This document shows positions 24,910 to 37,290 of a stretch of 64,000 nt of DNA, piece by piece; within the stretch, counting starts at the first letter, position 1; every line of letters begins with the position of its first letter. A model generated the notes under the pieces. It did no database searches, was not told the origin of the DNA, and saw nothing but the letters and a program-made list of their open reading frames with translations. Where the stretch lies: NCBI GenBank assembly GCA_021234155.1, contig JAJEKV010000143.1, positions 1,071,358-1,135,357 of the forward strand. Direction: 5' to 3'. A program made the position numbers and the translations under genes. The stretch is from Isoetes taiwanensis. Taxonomy: Eukaryota; Streptophyta; Lycopodiopsida; Isoetales; Isoetaceae.

Positions 24910-27900
24910 TCATCTAGGATTTTGTCTTCTTCGCTTTGCGCTACCTACATCCACTTCGCCGGATTTTCCAATGTGATTGGAATGATATGCACGCCCGGCC
25001 GCATAGTTAAGCCGTTGTTTGTCGATATTCTTCTTTATGCCCTCTAGATGCTTTCTCATTTCTTCCCGCCTCGCAGCCGATCCGCAGTAAGCCGGACTTA
25101 GAGTCGAAGCTTTATTTTTTTGCACTACCTAGCGGACCCCTAGGTGCCACCTCTAGCACTTTCTCGAAAAAATATCGAGGAAGTCCTTGGCTTGACCATC
25201 GAGACCACACTTTGGCATTTCCTAGCTAGCTTCGAGCTTCCCCGCCCGACATAACCTCCAACATGAAACTCCCAACACGTAGACTCTAAAGGGCGAAGGC
25301 TTCAATCGTAAAACTCGAAAGGGCCAAAGAAAACCCCGATTTATTCAGCCTCCCCTTATGCGCCGCCAAGAGCTCATACTTGATTGGTGAATTAAGGATG
25401 TGGTCGACCCAGCTTTTCTTCTTCCTCTTCCTCTTCCTCTTCGTCTGTGTCCACATCCACATCTGCAAATCCCTTTCCCTTTGTCTTCGCAATTGATTCG
25501 ACATAAAAACATTCTTCAATAGGGGTTCATCTAGCCGATAGCACCGCCAAGCAATCTTCTCACCTTCCGTTTCCCCTTGAGTCTTTCATATTCTTTATCA
25601 TCCATAATGGCTATCATAAGGACTAGCACATGTGAGATCTTACTTTCTGGTACTAAACTCACTATCTTTGTTTTCATCTATCATTACCGCTTGCCTCATC
25701 ACTTTAATGCATTCGACATCATTTGCAGCAGCCTAGTGCATATGCGAGGAAATGCCTGAGTGGCAAACCGTCACGATAGTATAATGCATCTCACCCAAAC
25801 CAATCGCATGTGTTGAAGAAGGTGTCAGAATCATCCCTGCGGTCCATCTCGCGCCACGGCTATCAAGAACAAATAGAGTGATGCTCTGTTGGCCCTTCAC
25901 CCACCTCCGGCATGGCACACTTATAACCAAAGGGACACCTTATAGAAAAAGGGAGACTCGCTTACCGCCGCCTTCTTCACCAAAGCAACTTTTCTTTTTA
26001 GGTCGACGCAACTTTCGTGGTGAATCCCCTTAAGAGTTGCCACATTCTTCGCCTTTTGCTGCTTCACAAAAATCTTTTGACCAAAATACATATTTTAATG
26101 TCATCATTAGATACGCTTGTACTTTTGCATTAAGCCTATCTCCGATAACATCATGTCTCCCCGAGAGCCTTTGCGCTTCTTCACCAACAGCCTTTTTTCA
26201 GACTTTCATATTTTTATCGATTCGCATGCATCTTCGAAAGATGTCAAGTGCTTTGTCGCAGACGCTTGTAGATAACTTCCTTTCTCGATGCAACTATCTA
26301 GAACAGAGATTAATTCTCGCATCATCCAATCCTTGTGCCTTTCTCATTTCGTGATACCTATATCAAAAAATAGACGATCTTGCATCCCCGCCATACGACC
26401 GGCAACTTCTTTTCCTAATAGGCGTCCCCAAAATTCGCTCCACTTTTCCCATACCTGGTCAAGAAAAACAATCTTGCAGGCATCCTTTGGCACCGCTTTG
26501 CTCTTCCGTGCCAGCCTTGTGCATCCCTTTTTTCTTCTTTGATCTAGTGCCCTTGTTCTTGTCCTCAGATTATGGTTTGGCACGTTGTCCTTTCTAGTAA
26601 TTTGAATTCGCACTCTTAGATTGCCCTTGTCCGCCTCGGCATTGGTTTTCCATATTCGATCCATTGGTTACGAAGCGCGTCGCGAATCGCTCCACATACG
26701 GACCGCAAAATATGGGCCGTTAGATAAAAAAATAAACAGTCGCGGAAAGTAATAATATAAAACGCGCCAGCGCTTTGTTGGTAATCACGATTTATTTAGA
26801 AACGCTACCGGGCGCCGATTTCTTCATGATGAAGAATTTCCGCCCAGCGCCGCTTGTAAATCCGCCACACAAATAACAACATAAACGCCGCCAGCGCCGC
26901 TTTTGCTAATCACGATTTAAAAAATCGCAGCCATATGAAGAAATCGCCCAGCGCCGCTTTGTAAATACGCGATTAGCTTAAAACGCCCGGGCGCGATTTG
27001 GAACGCTATGTGGAACATAAAATACCTTTTGTATAGGGAATGTCTTTCCCATGTCATTCAAGAGCGCCACGATTTCGGGCTAATTCTCATGTTGTGGAGC
27101 CACCGAGGAATCGGCAATTTCTCGACCAATACGCCTATAGAATAACTAATTTCCGTTTTTGTGCTTGATCGATCAAAACCTTCAAGCGCTTCCATCAATG
27201 CCGGGCCATCTATTATCATGAAGTGAATATCGAGGTTGCCGCTTAAATCTTCAAGTTTATTCCATATCAACACCTTCTTCGCCTTCATATCAAAAGGCAC
27301 CACATCCGCCAAGATTGGCACCCTCGGCCCCGGTTTTCTATCATGCCGTTGACTATTTCCATTGCGTCCGCTTGTCAAATCTTCTCCGACAAACATAGCC
27401 TTCGTGGACCTCGAAAAGCCCGTCGACATGGATAGGATGCGAAGCTAAGGCCCAAAGTGGATACTTGTCGCGATATTTCTTGAGTTTGCTCATGGCCTCT
27501 AACCGCCTCGCGCCTTGTCATCATCACTAGTCATATCCGTAATGCCTAGAACGCCCGGTGTTTCCCCGCTCTAGAACTTGCATCTTCCTTCTTTTTAAAG
27601 CTTGTAGGTACGCACTAGCCGACGGCCTTTGTAATCGATTGCTCTTCTCACAAAATGAGACCTTCACATATTTTTTTTGGTGTCAATAGATCACCACCGA
27701 CCAGCCAAATTTGAAGAGGTTATCTCAAGGCCTCATCCGCTTTTAGGGCGCCTCTTTAAAGGAACTAGCACCGCAGTAATTTAACTTCTTCAATACTTTT
27801 TATTTTTCTCGACCCGCTTCAAGTAATACTGAACAATAAGAAGAATCGCCCCGTTTTTTCGCATGTGATCGTAATACCTTTGTTTCTTCATTTGATCTGC

Positions 27901-28150
27901 TTCCTTAACTCTAGACATGAAAATCGACTGCTCTTCCGCTAGTCTTGAAGATCTCCACATACCATTCGTGAGCCTCTCCGTAGATCTTCTTCGACATGGA
28001 GGCTCTACCCGAGCCTTAATTATTTCTGGCCAGATCGCCAATGGTCACAACGCAGCCAAATCGCAATCGAATACATCTTCATCCGTTTGGTTTTTTCCGC
28101 GGCAGATGTCCCCGACCTCTGCAGTTTTGCTTTTCTTTTCACATTTTTAG
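24910..28150 (-). pseudogene. Broken minus-strand ORFs of unknown family
   Basis: Several minus-strand frames are rich in charged residues. One at 28041-27790 reads MSRVKEADQMKKQRYYDHMR. One at 27429-27058 contains AKKVLIWNKLEDLSGNLDIH. One at 26664-26344 contains KIVFLDQVWEKWSEFWGRLL. One at 25519-25286 has a Lys/Arg run (KRKRKRKKK) that could be a nuclear signal. The blocks are separated by palindrome clusters, which would then sit in introns or spacers. No domain is recognised. An unclassified transposable-element gene or a decayed host gene are both possible. Confidence 0.3.
26760..27010. repeat. Palindrome cluster 2
   Basis: Five or more degenerate versions of the AAATCGC/GCGATTT hairpin motif lie within 250 bp, mixed with CGCCAGCGCCGCTT strings. 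They sit between the open frames ending at 26664 and those starting at 27058. Confidence 0.7.
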
Positions 28151-28169
28151 AAGATCCCGAAGTTACAAT

Positions 28170-28320
28170 CATGTGGTGAGTAATGAAATCGCGCCGAAGC
28201 TTTCATAGACGCCTTTACTTTCAAAAACATAAATTGTACACTGTGGAAAGTAGCAGAGACAACCAAAACCACTATAATTATAAATCGCTACCGAAGCCGC
28301 TTTAAGAGGGGACCTACAGA
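28170..28320. repeat. Palindrome cluster 3
   Basis: Two degenerate motifs (AAATCGCGCCGAAGC and AAATCGCTACCGAAGCCG) lie 100 bp apart. They resemble the half-sites at 24.6 and 26.8 kb, but the second arm is mostly lost. Confidence 0.55.
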
Positions 28321-28329
28321 GATACTTCT

Positions 28330-29600
28330 CTTTATAAGAGACATACTAGGCTACAAAAAGACTTGTCAAAAGAACTGAGAATACGTAAGTAAAGACTTAC
28401 ACGGCCTACATTATACAAAATGGAGAATTGTTCCAACAAAAACATATCGAGTAAAGGAGAAGATTATAACAAAAACACACAAAACAAGGTAGTAAAAGCA
28501 AAGAGAAATGACACGTAAACAACATGAAAGGTAGACAATACACGAGACACGATATACACGTAAAAATACACAAAGTTGAAAACATCCTAGAAACCTAACA
28601 AAAAAAGGGACACGTAAATCAATTACAAAACAAAAACAGATCAATTACCTGAGGCGCTTTGTTGATTCGTGGCTTTCTCGCTTGTTCAGCCACCTCCCGT
28701 GCTTGATTTGTGCTTTAGTCGTCGCCCACCTCTACCAAATTCTACCAAGGCCAGATCCTCTAGACGCCATAGAACCGCAAGTGCGGATAGTATGAGATCG
28801 GGGTTTTGGTTTAAACTTATATGTATGCGCTCATAATCTAGGCCGCCGATTTATAAATCGTAGAATTCAAATTGCAAGGCCCTTTTAAATTTATACCGCT
28901 TAATTAACCGCCCGGCCCCCGCCATTTACAAATTTAAATTGTGTTTTTCTTTTAGTGCAATTTCAAGATAACAATTAATTATTAATTTCAAGAAACGATA
29001 TGTGGCAATCTACTACCACCTAATCGCCACCTACTATCGAGCGCCCAAGATCATTCCTAGTATCGAGCCCAAGAACAATCGACTATCGAGCGCCTAAGAT
29101 CCGCTCGATCCCATTCGATCGATCGAGCCGCCTTCAATCCATTCGACGAGCCGCCTTCAATTCCCATTCGATGTCTCGCTGAACTATGGTGAATTCAATG
29201 CATTCTCTTGTTCTCAATTTTTCGCCCTCTATTTTTACAATGCATTCTCGTTCTTTATCGCTCTGAGAAGAATGCTATCTTTTAACAAAGAAACTTGAAG
29301 CCCGAGTAGGATTGTGTAAAATCAAGATTTGAATCCAAGTTCTATGTGTCATGGTGTTCCTCTTGGAAACAAGTCAGAAGATTTCTATTCTAAACCGCAA
29401 TTATGAAGATGAGGCTCTTCCAAGAAGACATCCCTAAGTATACATACAGGAAAGCGCGGCACATTTGTAGCATGGCCAAAAGAACGCCCTCAAAAAGGTA
29501 TGTATATTTGGATATTCAAAAAAAAAGAATATATCATATCATCTCATGATGTTAGAATTTTGAATTCTCGGATGGTCTTTAGCCGTTTTATCCCCCATGA
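28330..29600. other. Spacer with short CGAGC-rich direct repeats
   Basis: No gene is supported. At 29030-29180 the string CTATCGAGCGCC occurs several times, followed by two copies of a GAGCCGCCTTCAAT unit. Frames nearby are low-complexity. This could be the 5' region of the minus-strand element to its left, which is an inference from position only. Confidence 0.45.
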
Positions 29601-29719
29601 AACTACACATTAATGAAAATATGTAGTTTCTTGGGGTTGGTCATACCGGGCCGAGGGCATCACAGATTCAATGTTTTCTACATTGCATATAAAAAAAATA
29701 AACTAATGACGAAAAGTAT

Positions 29720-30400
29720 AGTGCAAATTGCGCCAAAGCGAAGTTTGTATTCATATTCCAAAAAGTTATGTACATTTCTTCTTCAAAAAATGCGCCAGCG
29801 CCAATTTTTTCTATCTCTACAATATGTCGACAGCCCACTTCATCCGCCTAATCCCGCGCAAGAAGTCCCACCGAACCACCCCGATATGACAGATCCTCAT
29901 CTTTCCCGAGGATGTCGAGTCTCCAAACCGTAGTGTTGTATCGATCCCCGATACTATAAATCAAATCCTTGTACTTGTTTGTTGGCATGAGCCTTTACTA
30001 AGAGCATGAGGAGTCCGATATGTCCATAGATGCGATGGAAGTGTACCCATGGCCCCCGATACAGCCGCCTAATGGATTCTCCAACTCTCTTTAACGCTTT
30101 GAACAAAGACACTCAAGTAATATCTTGTACAGGTCCAGAGTTGATGGTCGCCCGTGGAACTAGAACCAGCCAAAGCAGTATTTGAACTGTAAATGTCCAT
30201 GCATAAGGAAAATCCATGGCACTAGAACGAGAAAAGTAATTAGCACAGATCTATTTCACACGCCACCGGGCGCGATTTGTATAGAGCCGCATGAAATTGA
30301 AATGCCAACTAAAACGCTACCGGGCGCGATTTGATTAACCTAGTGGAAAACGAACCCAAAATAGAAATGCGCCAAGCGCCGATTCTCCCATTCCAACATA
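29720..30400. repeat. Palindrome clusters 4 and 5
   Basis: Motifs of the AAATYGC/GCGATTTG type recur at 29724-29750, 29790-29812, 30268-30280, 30320-30342 and 30365-30383. The core CGCTACCGGGCGCGATTTG at 30322 is the best match to the copy at 24.7 kb. Between them are short motif-free frames. Confidence 0.65.
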
Positions 30401-30536
30401 TTATTCTAACAAAATGCATAATGCGTAATGCAATGCGTAATTCAAAATATAAAGCCGCTAGAGCAGATATATAATAATAATACACTTGTTTAGTTCAATA
30501 TTTAGTTCATTGTTTTAGTTCATTATTTAGAGCATA

Positions 30537-30790
30537 GAGAGGAAGAGCTAGTGAAGATCTATGATCTATGATCTATGATCTAGATCATAGAGCAAGATCA
30601 TAGATCGATATGAAATAGAAATGATAGAGGAAGAGCTAGTGAAATAGAATAACTTCATTATTTAAGATCATTAATTAGAACGAGATAGAGGAAGAGCTAG
30701 TGAAATAGAAAGAAGTGAAATAGAATATTTTAGATCATTAATTAGAAATGATAGAGGAAGAGCTAGTGAAATAGAATAAGAGCAGAGGAA
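30537..30790. repeat. Minisatellite, GAGGAAGAGCTAGTGAAATA unit
   Basis: Four spaced copies of the string GATAGAGGAAGAGCTAGTGA occur with spacers of variable length. A nested run of ATCTATG/GATCATAG words at 30558-30610 forms a local palindrome. No coding capacity. Confidence 0.8.
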
Positions 30791-30899
30791 TCGGCAAGAT
30801 CACGATAATTCAAGGTAGGGCACTTTAGGACTGATGCATGTAAAAGTAAATAACATGCTTTATGGAAAATAACTACTTTATGTAAATAACAAGAATACT

Positions 30900-31470
30900 A
30901 ACCCGAGAAACCTTAAGAAGTGATTCGAGAAGCCTTAAGAAGTCGAAAAAAGCAATAGCAAAATAATTTGGAGAAAAGCAATAGCAAATTGAGAAGCTTT
31001 AACACAAAACCAAAGTTATTCAAAGTCGAGAGATTGTAGAGAGCCGAAAAGCCAAAAAACCAGAAAACCTTGTATAGAGCCTACAAACCTTGTATAGAAC
31101 CTTGTATTGAGCCGAAAAAGCATATAGAAGCCGAAAAGCATATAGAAGCCGAGTTTAAAGCAGAAAAGCAGAAAAGCCGAGTTTATAGAAGCCGAAAATA
31201 AGAACACAATACAGATAGAAGCCGAAAAGCGTATAGAATTCGGGATTGAAGCAGATTGAAGCAGATTGAAGCGCATTGAAGCCTAGATAGCGTAAGTTTT
31301 AAAAGCAAGATAGGTCGAAGCAGAGGTCGAAAAGCGCTAGCTCGAAAAGCACAGTTTGAAAGCGCAGTTCGAAAGCGCAGCAGAAGAGAAGATCGAAAGA
31401 AAAGATCGAAAGCCATGAAAGTTCGGAAGAGAGACGTAAAAGCCGGAAAAGTTCGAAAGGGATTGTAAAT
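30900..31470. repeat. Minisatellite, AGCCGAAAAGC-type units
   Basis: Words such as GAAGCCGAAAAGCATATAGA, TTGTATAGAGCC and TCGAAAGCGCAG recur with short periods for more than 500 bp. The minus-strand frames here are long only because the repeats lack stop codons. Their Phe/Leu-rich translations are not believable proteins. Confidence 0.75.
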
Positions 31471-31544
31471 CGAAATAATAACCGCTTTTAAAATTGCATA
31501 CCACCAACCATAATAACCGGCCAAAAATTTATTGCAAGGGTTAT

Positions 31545-31990
31545 AAGTTATAAGATTTAAGGTTAATAGTTTTAAGGTTATAAGTTAAGGTTATAAGTTA
31601 AGGTTAATAGTTTTAAGGTTATAAGTTAAGGTTATAAGTTAAGGTTAATAAGTTAAAGTTCATAGTTTTAAGGTTTATAAGTTAAGGTTATTAGTTAAGG
31701 TTAATATTTTTAAGTTCATAAATAAGGTTATAAGTTTAAAAGTTTATGAATTTGAATTTAGAAGTTTAAGTTTTAGAAGTTTTAAGGTTATATTTATTGA
31801 AGGTTTGAAGTTTTAACCTCAAAAACTTAACCCTTAAAAAGTGCTAACCTATAATAAGCTTTTAAAGTTGTTTCTAAGGTTATAACATTTAAGGTTATTA
31901 TAAGTTAATATATTATAGGTTAATTTATTACTATTATAGATTAAGTTATTATAGGTTATTAAGGTTATTATTAAGGTTAACTTTCATTTA
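31545..31990. repeat. Minisatellite, AAGGTTATAAGTT unit
   Basis: More than a dozen variants of AAGGTTATAAGTTA and AAGGTTAATAGTTTT stand head to tail, with drift in unit length toward the right. The tract ends just before the first frames of the DUF7869-type gene. Confidence 0.9.
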
Positions 31991-32059
31991 AGAACATGTT
32001 AGGAGATGTTATTTGATATGCTAACTTACTATAGGTTTTATGCATTTTAGGTCAATGGC

Positions 32060-34890
32060 ATGCAAAATTCCCAACAAAGGCCCCCAAGGCCCCCAATGAT
32101 GGTGATCAAGGCAAGGATGACAAAGATGATGGCAAAGGAAAGGAAAAGACCCTCAAATGAAAAGGATGATGCCAAAGGAAAGGAAATTGTACTTTATACC
32201 GGGCCGATTGGAAAAACAAGAAGGTCAAGATCCCGCATGCATGCAAATGAGAGGCAAGAGGGAGAAGGGATTATTGTTCTAGCAGATCCTATCAATGCAA
32301 AGGAATGATGAAAGATTAGGGGAGGACAAAGGTTAGGTGTGGCAATCTCAAAATTATATGACAATTGGAAGGAAAAGGGTTCAGCAAACAAGAATGCCTA
32401 GCTTGTGTGAAGCAACTAGAGGTTCCAACTATTGTTGCATGGCCTAGGGACAAGATTCAACCGAGGGGAACTACACGCTTCCTATAGATGTAGAACCATT
32501 GTCAACAATGTTCACACAAGTAGCAAGAGGCCACTTCCAACTTTCAAACATTATCCCACCAAAAGATGCAAGTCGATTATGATTGTTCTCCTCAAGCTAT
32601 GATGAAGGTTAGAGGAGGTGAATGTTGTTGGGCTTCTTGTGTTAGAATGTTCACAATAGAGGAGTTGGTGGGAGCAAGAGCTACATATCAGAAACATAAG
32701 TGTGATAGCAGAGGAATTTCATGTACACCATATTTGGCTATGCAATTCGTGATGAAAGATCAAAGAAGAAAAGATTCCCATTGAATGGAAAGTGGATATG
32801 TTCAAAAGCATGGATGGCTATACATGGAATTCCAACCTCTTCTTGGCACAACCGCAAAAAGAGACATGAAAATGGTAGTAAAATTGCATTGCATGGGAAC
32901 ACCGGCCCGTAAGGCCTACCTCAAGAACTATAGTCAGAAGGAAATATTTGAAAGATATGTGGATTTCAATGCGTAAAACATGCCACATAAGAGTAAGAAG
33001 GATGAACAGGGTAGAGTTATTGTTGAAAAGAGATTGCCATCCCATTGTACCTTAAGAGCATATTAGAGGAAATAAATGCATTGCTTCGAACTTGGAGTGG
33101 CCTCTATATCCCAGCCCAGCTTTTAGTAGGCTATGGAATAAGCATTTCAAGCATGTGACCATAGCAACTTCAAACAACTTTGCCAAGTGCAATTTATGTG
33201 CTAAGTCAAGGAGACACTAGATAAGACCTGCAAACCAAGTCTAAGGGCAAAGATAAGGGAACATATGAAGGACCATATGACGATCAACTATCATGTAGAT
33301 CAACTTATTGGATGTGGAGGACCTTATCCGCAATGGAACCTAATAACTATCTATGTATTATACATGATAAAATGGACCAACAGAAGACTTGTCTTCCACA
33401 ATTCAAGTACATTCCTAAGTCATGTGGAAGATCATACCCTCTGGTGCATTTCAATGATCAAGCAATATTGCATGGGCGCCCTCAATCTATTATGGCCATT
33501 TCAGTTTAGAGTTGTGGAGTGATGGTCCAGATTTTCACATTGGGAGTATCATGAGGTGTTTAAGAAACTATGAGAAGGGTTACAATGGTCACCTACAGAT
33601 CCTACATACCAGCCGTGCACTACATAGTGCATTGTTGGATGGAACCCCTAATAGTATTGAAAAGTTTAGCAAGGCAAGATTTAGGAGGAATGGACCTAAT
33701 GAACATGTTGGAGCTTCAACATCTCTCGTAAAACCCCGAGATCCGCCCGCAAAGCTCCTCTTGCAACTAGATAATTGTGCTGGTCAAAATAAGAATAGGT
33801 GGATGTTTTCTTTCCTATCCTACTTAACACTGGGGTATTTTTGAAAGAGTCAATTTGGGGTTCCTAATGCCCTGACATACTCATGAGGATGTGGATGCAT
33901 TGTTTGGAAAATATAGTCATGTATTGAGACAAAGACAGCTACTAACTTTCCCTGTGCTATTGGAAATATTTCATGGATGTACAAATCCATCTCCTATAGG
34001 ATCTATCATAGAAGAAGTGCCTCGATTGGAAGAGTTTTGTGGATGGTTATGCTCTCTACATGGAAGGTCATTCTAGACTTCTTCAATTCACTTTTGGGTG
34101 AGAGAAGGGATTCCAATCATGCAATGGAAAATGAGACCTTCAGAGGAGAAGTGGAGAGGTGGGGGGAAATTTGGCCAGGGATGCAAATGGCAAGCCTATG
34201 ATACCTCCCCGTCAACCAAAAGCTCTAAAACTAATCAAGAAGTCAAGCAATTGGGCTTGACTAAGGATGGCATCAATGACTACATCAAGCATTGGCAAAC
34301 TAATTCAGATGAGACTAATCGCATTGATAGATTATTGGAAGAAGGTGATCAACTTGTTGATGAGGTAGACACATCCTCGAGCAAATCGGAAGGGTGGTTC
34401 CCTAAAAGTAAGTGGAAAACATTAGTCGGTGGCCGACGATGATGGTACCATTAGTAGCATTGTGAAGGCATATGCTCCTCCTCAACTGATAAACACTATG
34501 TTGGTCCTAAGAAGGATAGGCCAAAATATCTAGGCATGGATTGTTATGAACCTTCTACCGACGTGGAGTGCCACCAATTTGTAGTAGTAAAACCAGCAGA
34601 TCTAGAGACCTATCCAAAGGTGGTTGGGATGGACTATCTCAGATATTTGCAAAGAAGAAGGTGATGTTAACTTCAATAAGGTGCGCTATGGAATGGTGGT
34701 GTCCAAAGACATCGCTTGAGTAATGTCACCGATAAAGAAAGATATTCGATTGTTGGACAAAGAGGTGGAGGAGAAATCCTAGTGATCCCGATCTTTGGCT
34801 AGACATTGAAACCGTATTGTACTCATGGACTCCAAAAACTATTCCTAGTAAAACAAATGAGAGTTACAATACCCTCAGATGTAAGGAATA
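32060..34890 (+). pseudogene. DUF7869-type protein gene, broken
   Basis: Plus-strand fragments in several frames line up as one protein. First comes a Lys-rich N-terminal piece (32060-32308). Next is a Cys-containing segment with CCWASCVRMFTIEELVGAR (32566-32784), then GKWICSKAWMAIHGIP and HGNTG (32785-32912). The core is LQLDNCAGQNKNRWMFSFLS at 33760-33820 and HTHEDVDALF at 33876-33905. The C-terminal region contains KYLGMDCYEP and VLYSWTPKTIPSK near 34530-34850. The D-N-C-A-G-Q-N-K-N and H-x-H-E-D motifs are known from the widespread DUF7869 family, whose acidic residues recall DDE-type nucleases. The nuclease idea is my inference. At least five frame breaks make it inactive. It may be a transposon gene, since such proteins are highly repeated in some plant genomes. 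Confidence 0.7.
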
Positions 34891-35099
34891 AGGTTCTCAT
34901 ATCCTTGGGGATGTTGGTGGAAAAATGATAAACAAGCATTATGTATCAATCACTTTTAATAAAAGTTGTGTACTACTTGAGTTTCATGATATATGATTTT
35001 GTAATTTGAAGTTAAGGTGTGAATTTATATTCCCGTGTGTGATTATATGTTAACGTCTATTCTAGTCTAAGGGCAACAAAGTTACTAAAAAAGTGAATT

Positions 35100-35800
35100 T
35101 AACAAAGTTACTAAAAAAGTGCAATATAAAATTTATCCCAAAATTAAGACATAATCCCAATTTAATTGAATGATGGTTGGATCCTTCTTTTTTTTGTTTT
35201 TTGTTTCCTTTCTCTCTTTTCTTGTATGCATTCAATTCAATTAATTTGATTTTGTTGGATGCAATAAGTTAAAAGAAGAATATGCCTGGAAAGCAAGAGA
35301 GAAAAGGGATCTTGGACCAACTAGTTTAATACATGTTGGACGACATGCATTTGGAGAATGATTCCAACCGCATTCATTGGAGATAAGGATTGATTTCTAA
35401 CCGCGCCATTTGGAGAATAAGTGAAGAGTAGAATTTGTGTGGGGAGGAGAAAGACGAATCTAAGTGCGATGGTTAATCAACAACTATCAAGTGTTGAAAG
35501 AACTTCTCAGTGGTTGCTAACTCCTTGTTGAAGTTGTGCAGGAGAGAGAGAGGAACTTGGAAGATTAACAAATATTCAAATAAATGTAAACAATAAAGCA
35601 ATATCAATGTAGGATTCTAACCGCGTCATTTGGGCATAAAGGTTGTGCGCGTGGTTTCCAATCACGTTATTTGGAGATGACTGATTTTCAACCGATGATT
35701 TGGAGAATAATTTAAAAGTGAAATTTGCTTGGAAAGCAGAGAAAAAAAGGATAGTCAGTTTATCAACAAATACGAGCCTTCAAACAAAGTTAAACAATAA
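35100..35800. repeat. Dispersed repeat upstream of the ROCO relic
   Basis: Internal subrepeats can be seen: CAACCGCRTCATTTGG-like strings occur at about 35370, 35400, 35612 and 35690, each followed by GAGATAAGGAT or GAGAATAA. The block shares strings with 15.85-16.18 kb and with 22.5-23.1 kb. It continues into the start of the frame that carries the ROCO relic, so the first part of that frame is repeat-derived. Confidence 0.65.
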
Positions 35801-36859
35801 ATCAATCAATGATAATCACGACGAGCCAAGATCAAAGGGAAAAAGCAGCAGAGAAAAGGCACCTTTATGCAAGATTATCAAGTATTTAAACGATGAGCAA
35901 ACATTTCGATGTCAGGGTGAGCTGGACCCACGCGCACATCAATTGTGCGCGTGGGTCCAGCTGTTTTGGCAATATAAAGGCCGGTTGCTAACAAAGCTAA
36001 CCAAGCTATCAAACATGGAGGAGCCAAGCGATCCTTTTATAGGAGGCGAATCTGTAAAAGCATTTAGGGAGACAGTGCATCGCACAAGGCATTTGCATTG
36101 GAAGCACGTTTTTCTGTGTTGGAAACAGGGTGATGATGATGATCTAGAAGAAGTGGGCTCTCTGATTCCGCTGTGTAAGCAATACAATCTGAAAATAGAT
36201 TGTTTGACAATAGTAAATGACATTTCATTTGTCATCTATTTAGAAACATTTCTAGAGCTGTGTATTAATGTCTGCCTATCAGAATTGAGTTTGCTTTCTC
36301 ACGACAGAGGTACCATAAACTTCTGCCGGGGATTGATCAGTGCTTCTACTATTAAACTTGCTTCCCTGACAATATGTAGATCAAGAAAATATATAGATCA
36401 ATATGTAGATCAAGAGGCATGTCCGGAAGAAGAAGAAGAGGTATGTCAAGCTGTTGTAGAATGTTTTAGAAGCCAATCCTCCACGTTGCACCGCTTTGGA
36501 GTTGACTGGCCGTTGAAAACGAAGCAATTAGTGCACATTGCAGAAACTCTAGAAATGCCTCACACTTCATTGCAGTCATTAAGTCTATACAATACATACA
36601 CATCAATGTATGATTGAAGCGGGCCAAAAAAGCCATTCGTGCTTTCTAACCTGCAGACCTTGAATTTTGCTCGTGTCTCATGTGATTGGGGAGAAAGGGA
36701 TTGGGTACCTTTAAGCCTCGGCAAGGCCCCAAAGACCACACCGCAAGAGCTAAGATTCTCTCATACTCACGATTGCGCATAAGGGGCTTCTTTGCAGATC
36801 TTGCAATAGCACCGCAAAACCCCAATTCGAGCTTGCAAAATTGTCCTTAACTTTCGTTA

Positions 36860-37290
36860 CCACGTCCGTAGATTTAGAGTCCCGATGTGGTATTTCCGCA
36901 CTTCTTGGTGGTATTTCGACATCATCCTATCACCCACGTGGTATTTCCGCCCAAAAGGTGGTATTTCCTACCCAAAGGGTGGTATTTCCTACCAAAAAGT
37001 GGTATTTCGCCAAAACCAAGCCCTTGATCAAGGCATGGAGCTAAAATCTTTGGTCTGATCATTCTTGCAGCCTCGTGGACGGCTTGAACCGCTTCAAAAG
37101 CCCTTCTAACGTTAGTTTGATGAAGAGAGGAAGCGATTTGAGCCCGTGATAGAGCCGATTGATCCAAAATGCCCCCAAAACAGCTTGATTCGGCTTGAAA
37201 CCGGTGAAGTTACAAAGGGCGATAACGGTGGCCGGAAATACCACAAAAAAAGTCCGGAAATACCACATCCCGGACTCTAAATACGGCGGT
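36860..37290. mobile_element. Inverted-repeat DNA element inside the LRR region
   Basis: A segment of about 0.43 kb interrupts the LRR coding sequence. Its ends are inverted: the left reads TTTAGAGTCCCGATGTGGTA, and the right, on the opposite strand, reads TTTAGAGTCCGGGATGTGGT. The subterminal word GTGGTATTTCC occurs six times on the left in one orientation and twice on the right in the other. Such subterminal arrays are typical of CACTA- or hAT-like elements, where transposase binds. No transposase is encoded. The exact ends and the target duplication cannot be fixed by eye; GTT flanks both sides. Confidence 0.75.

Noticed and set aside
31016-31524. Overlapping minus-strand frames of 86 and 113 codons rich in Phe and Leu.
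   Set aside because: They are translations of a minisatellite that lacks stop codons; no domain and obvious short-period repetition.
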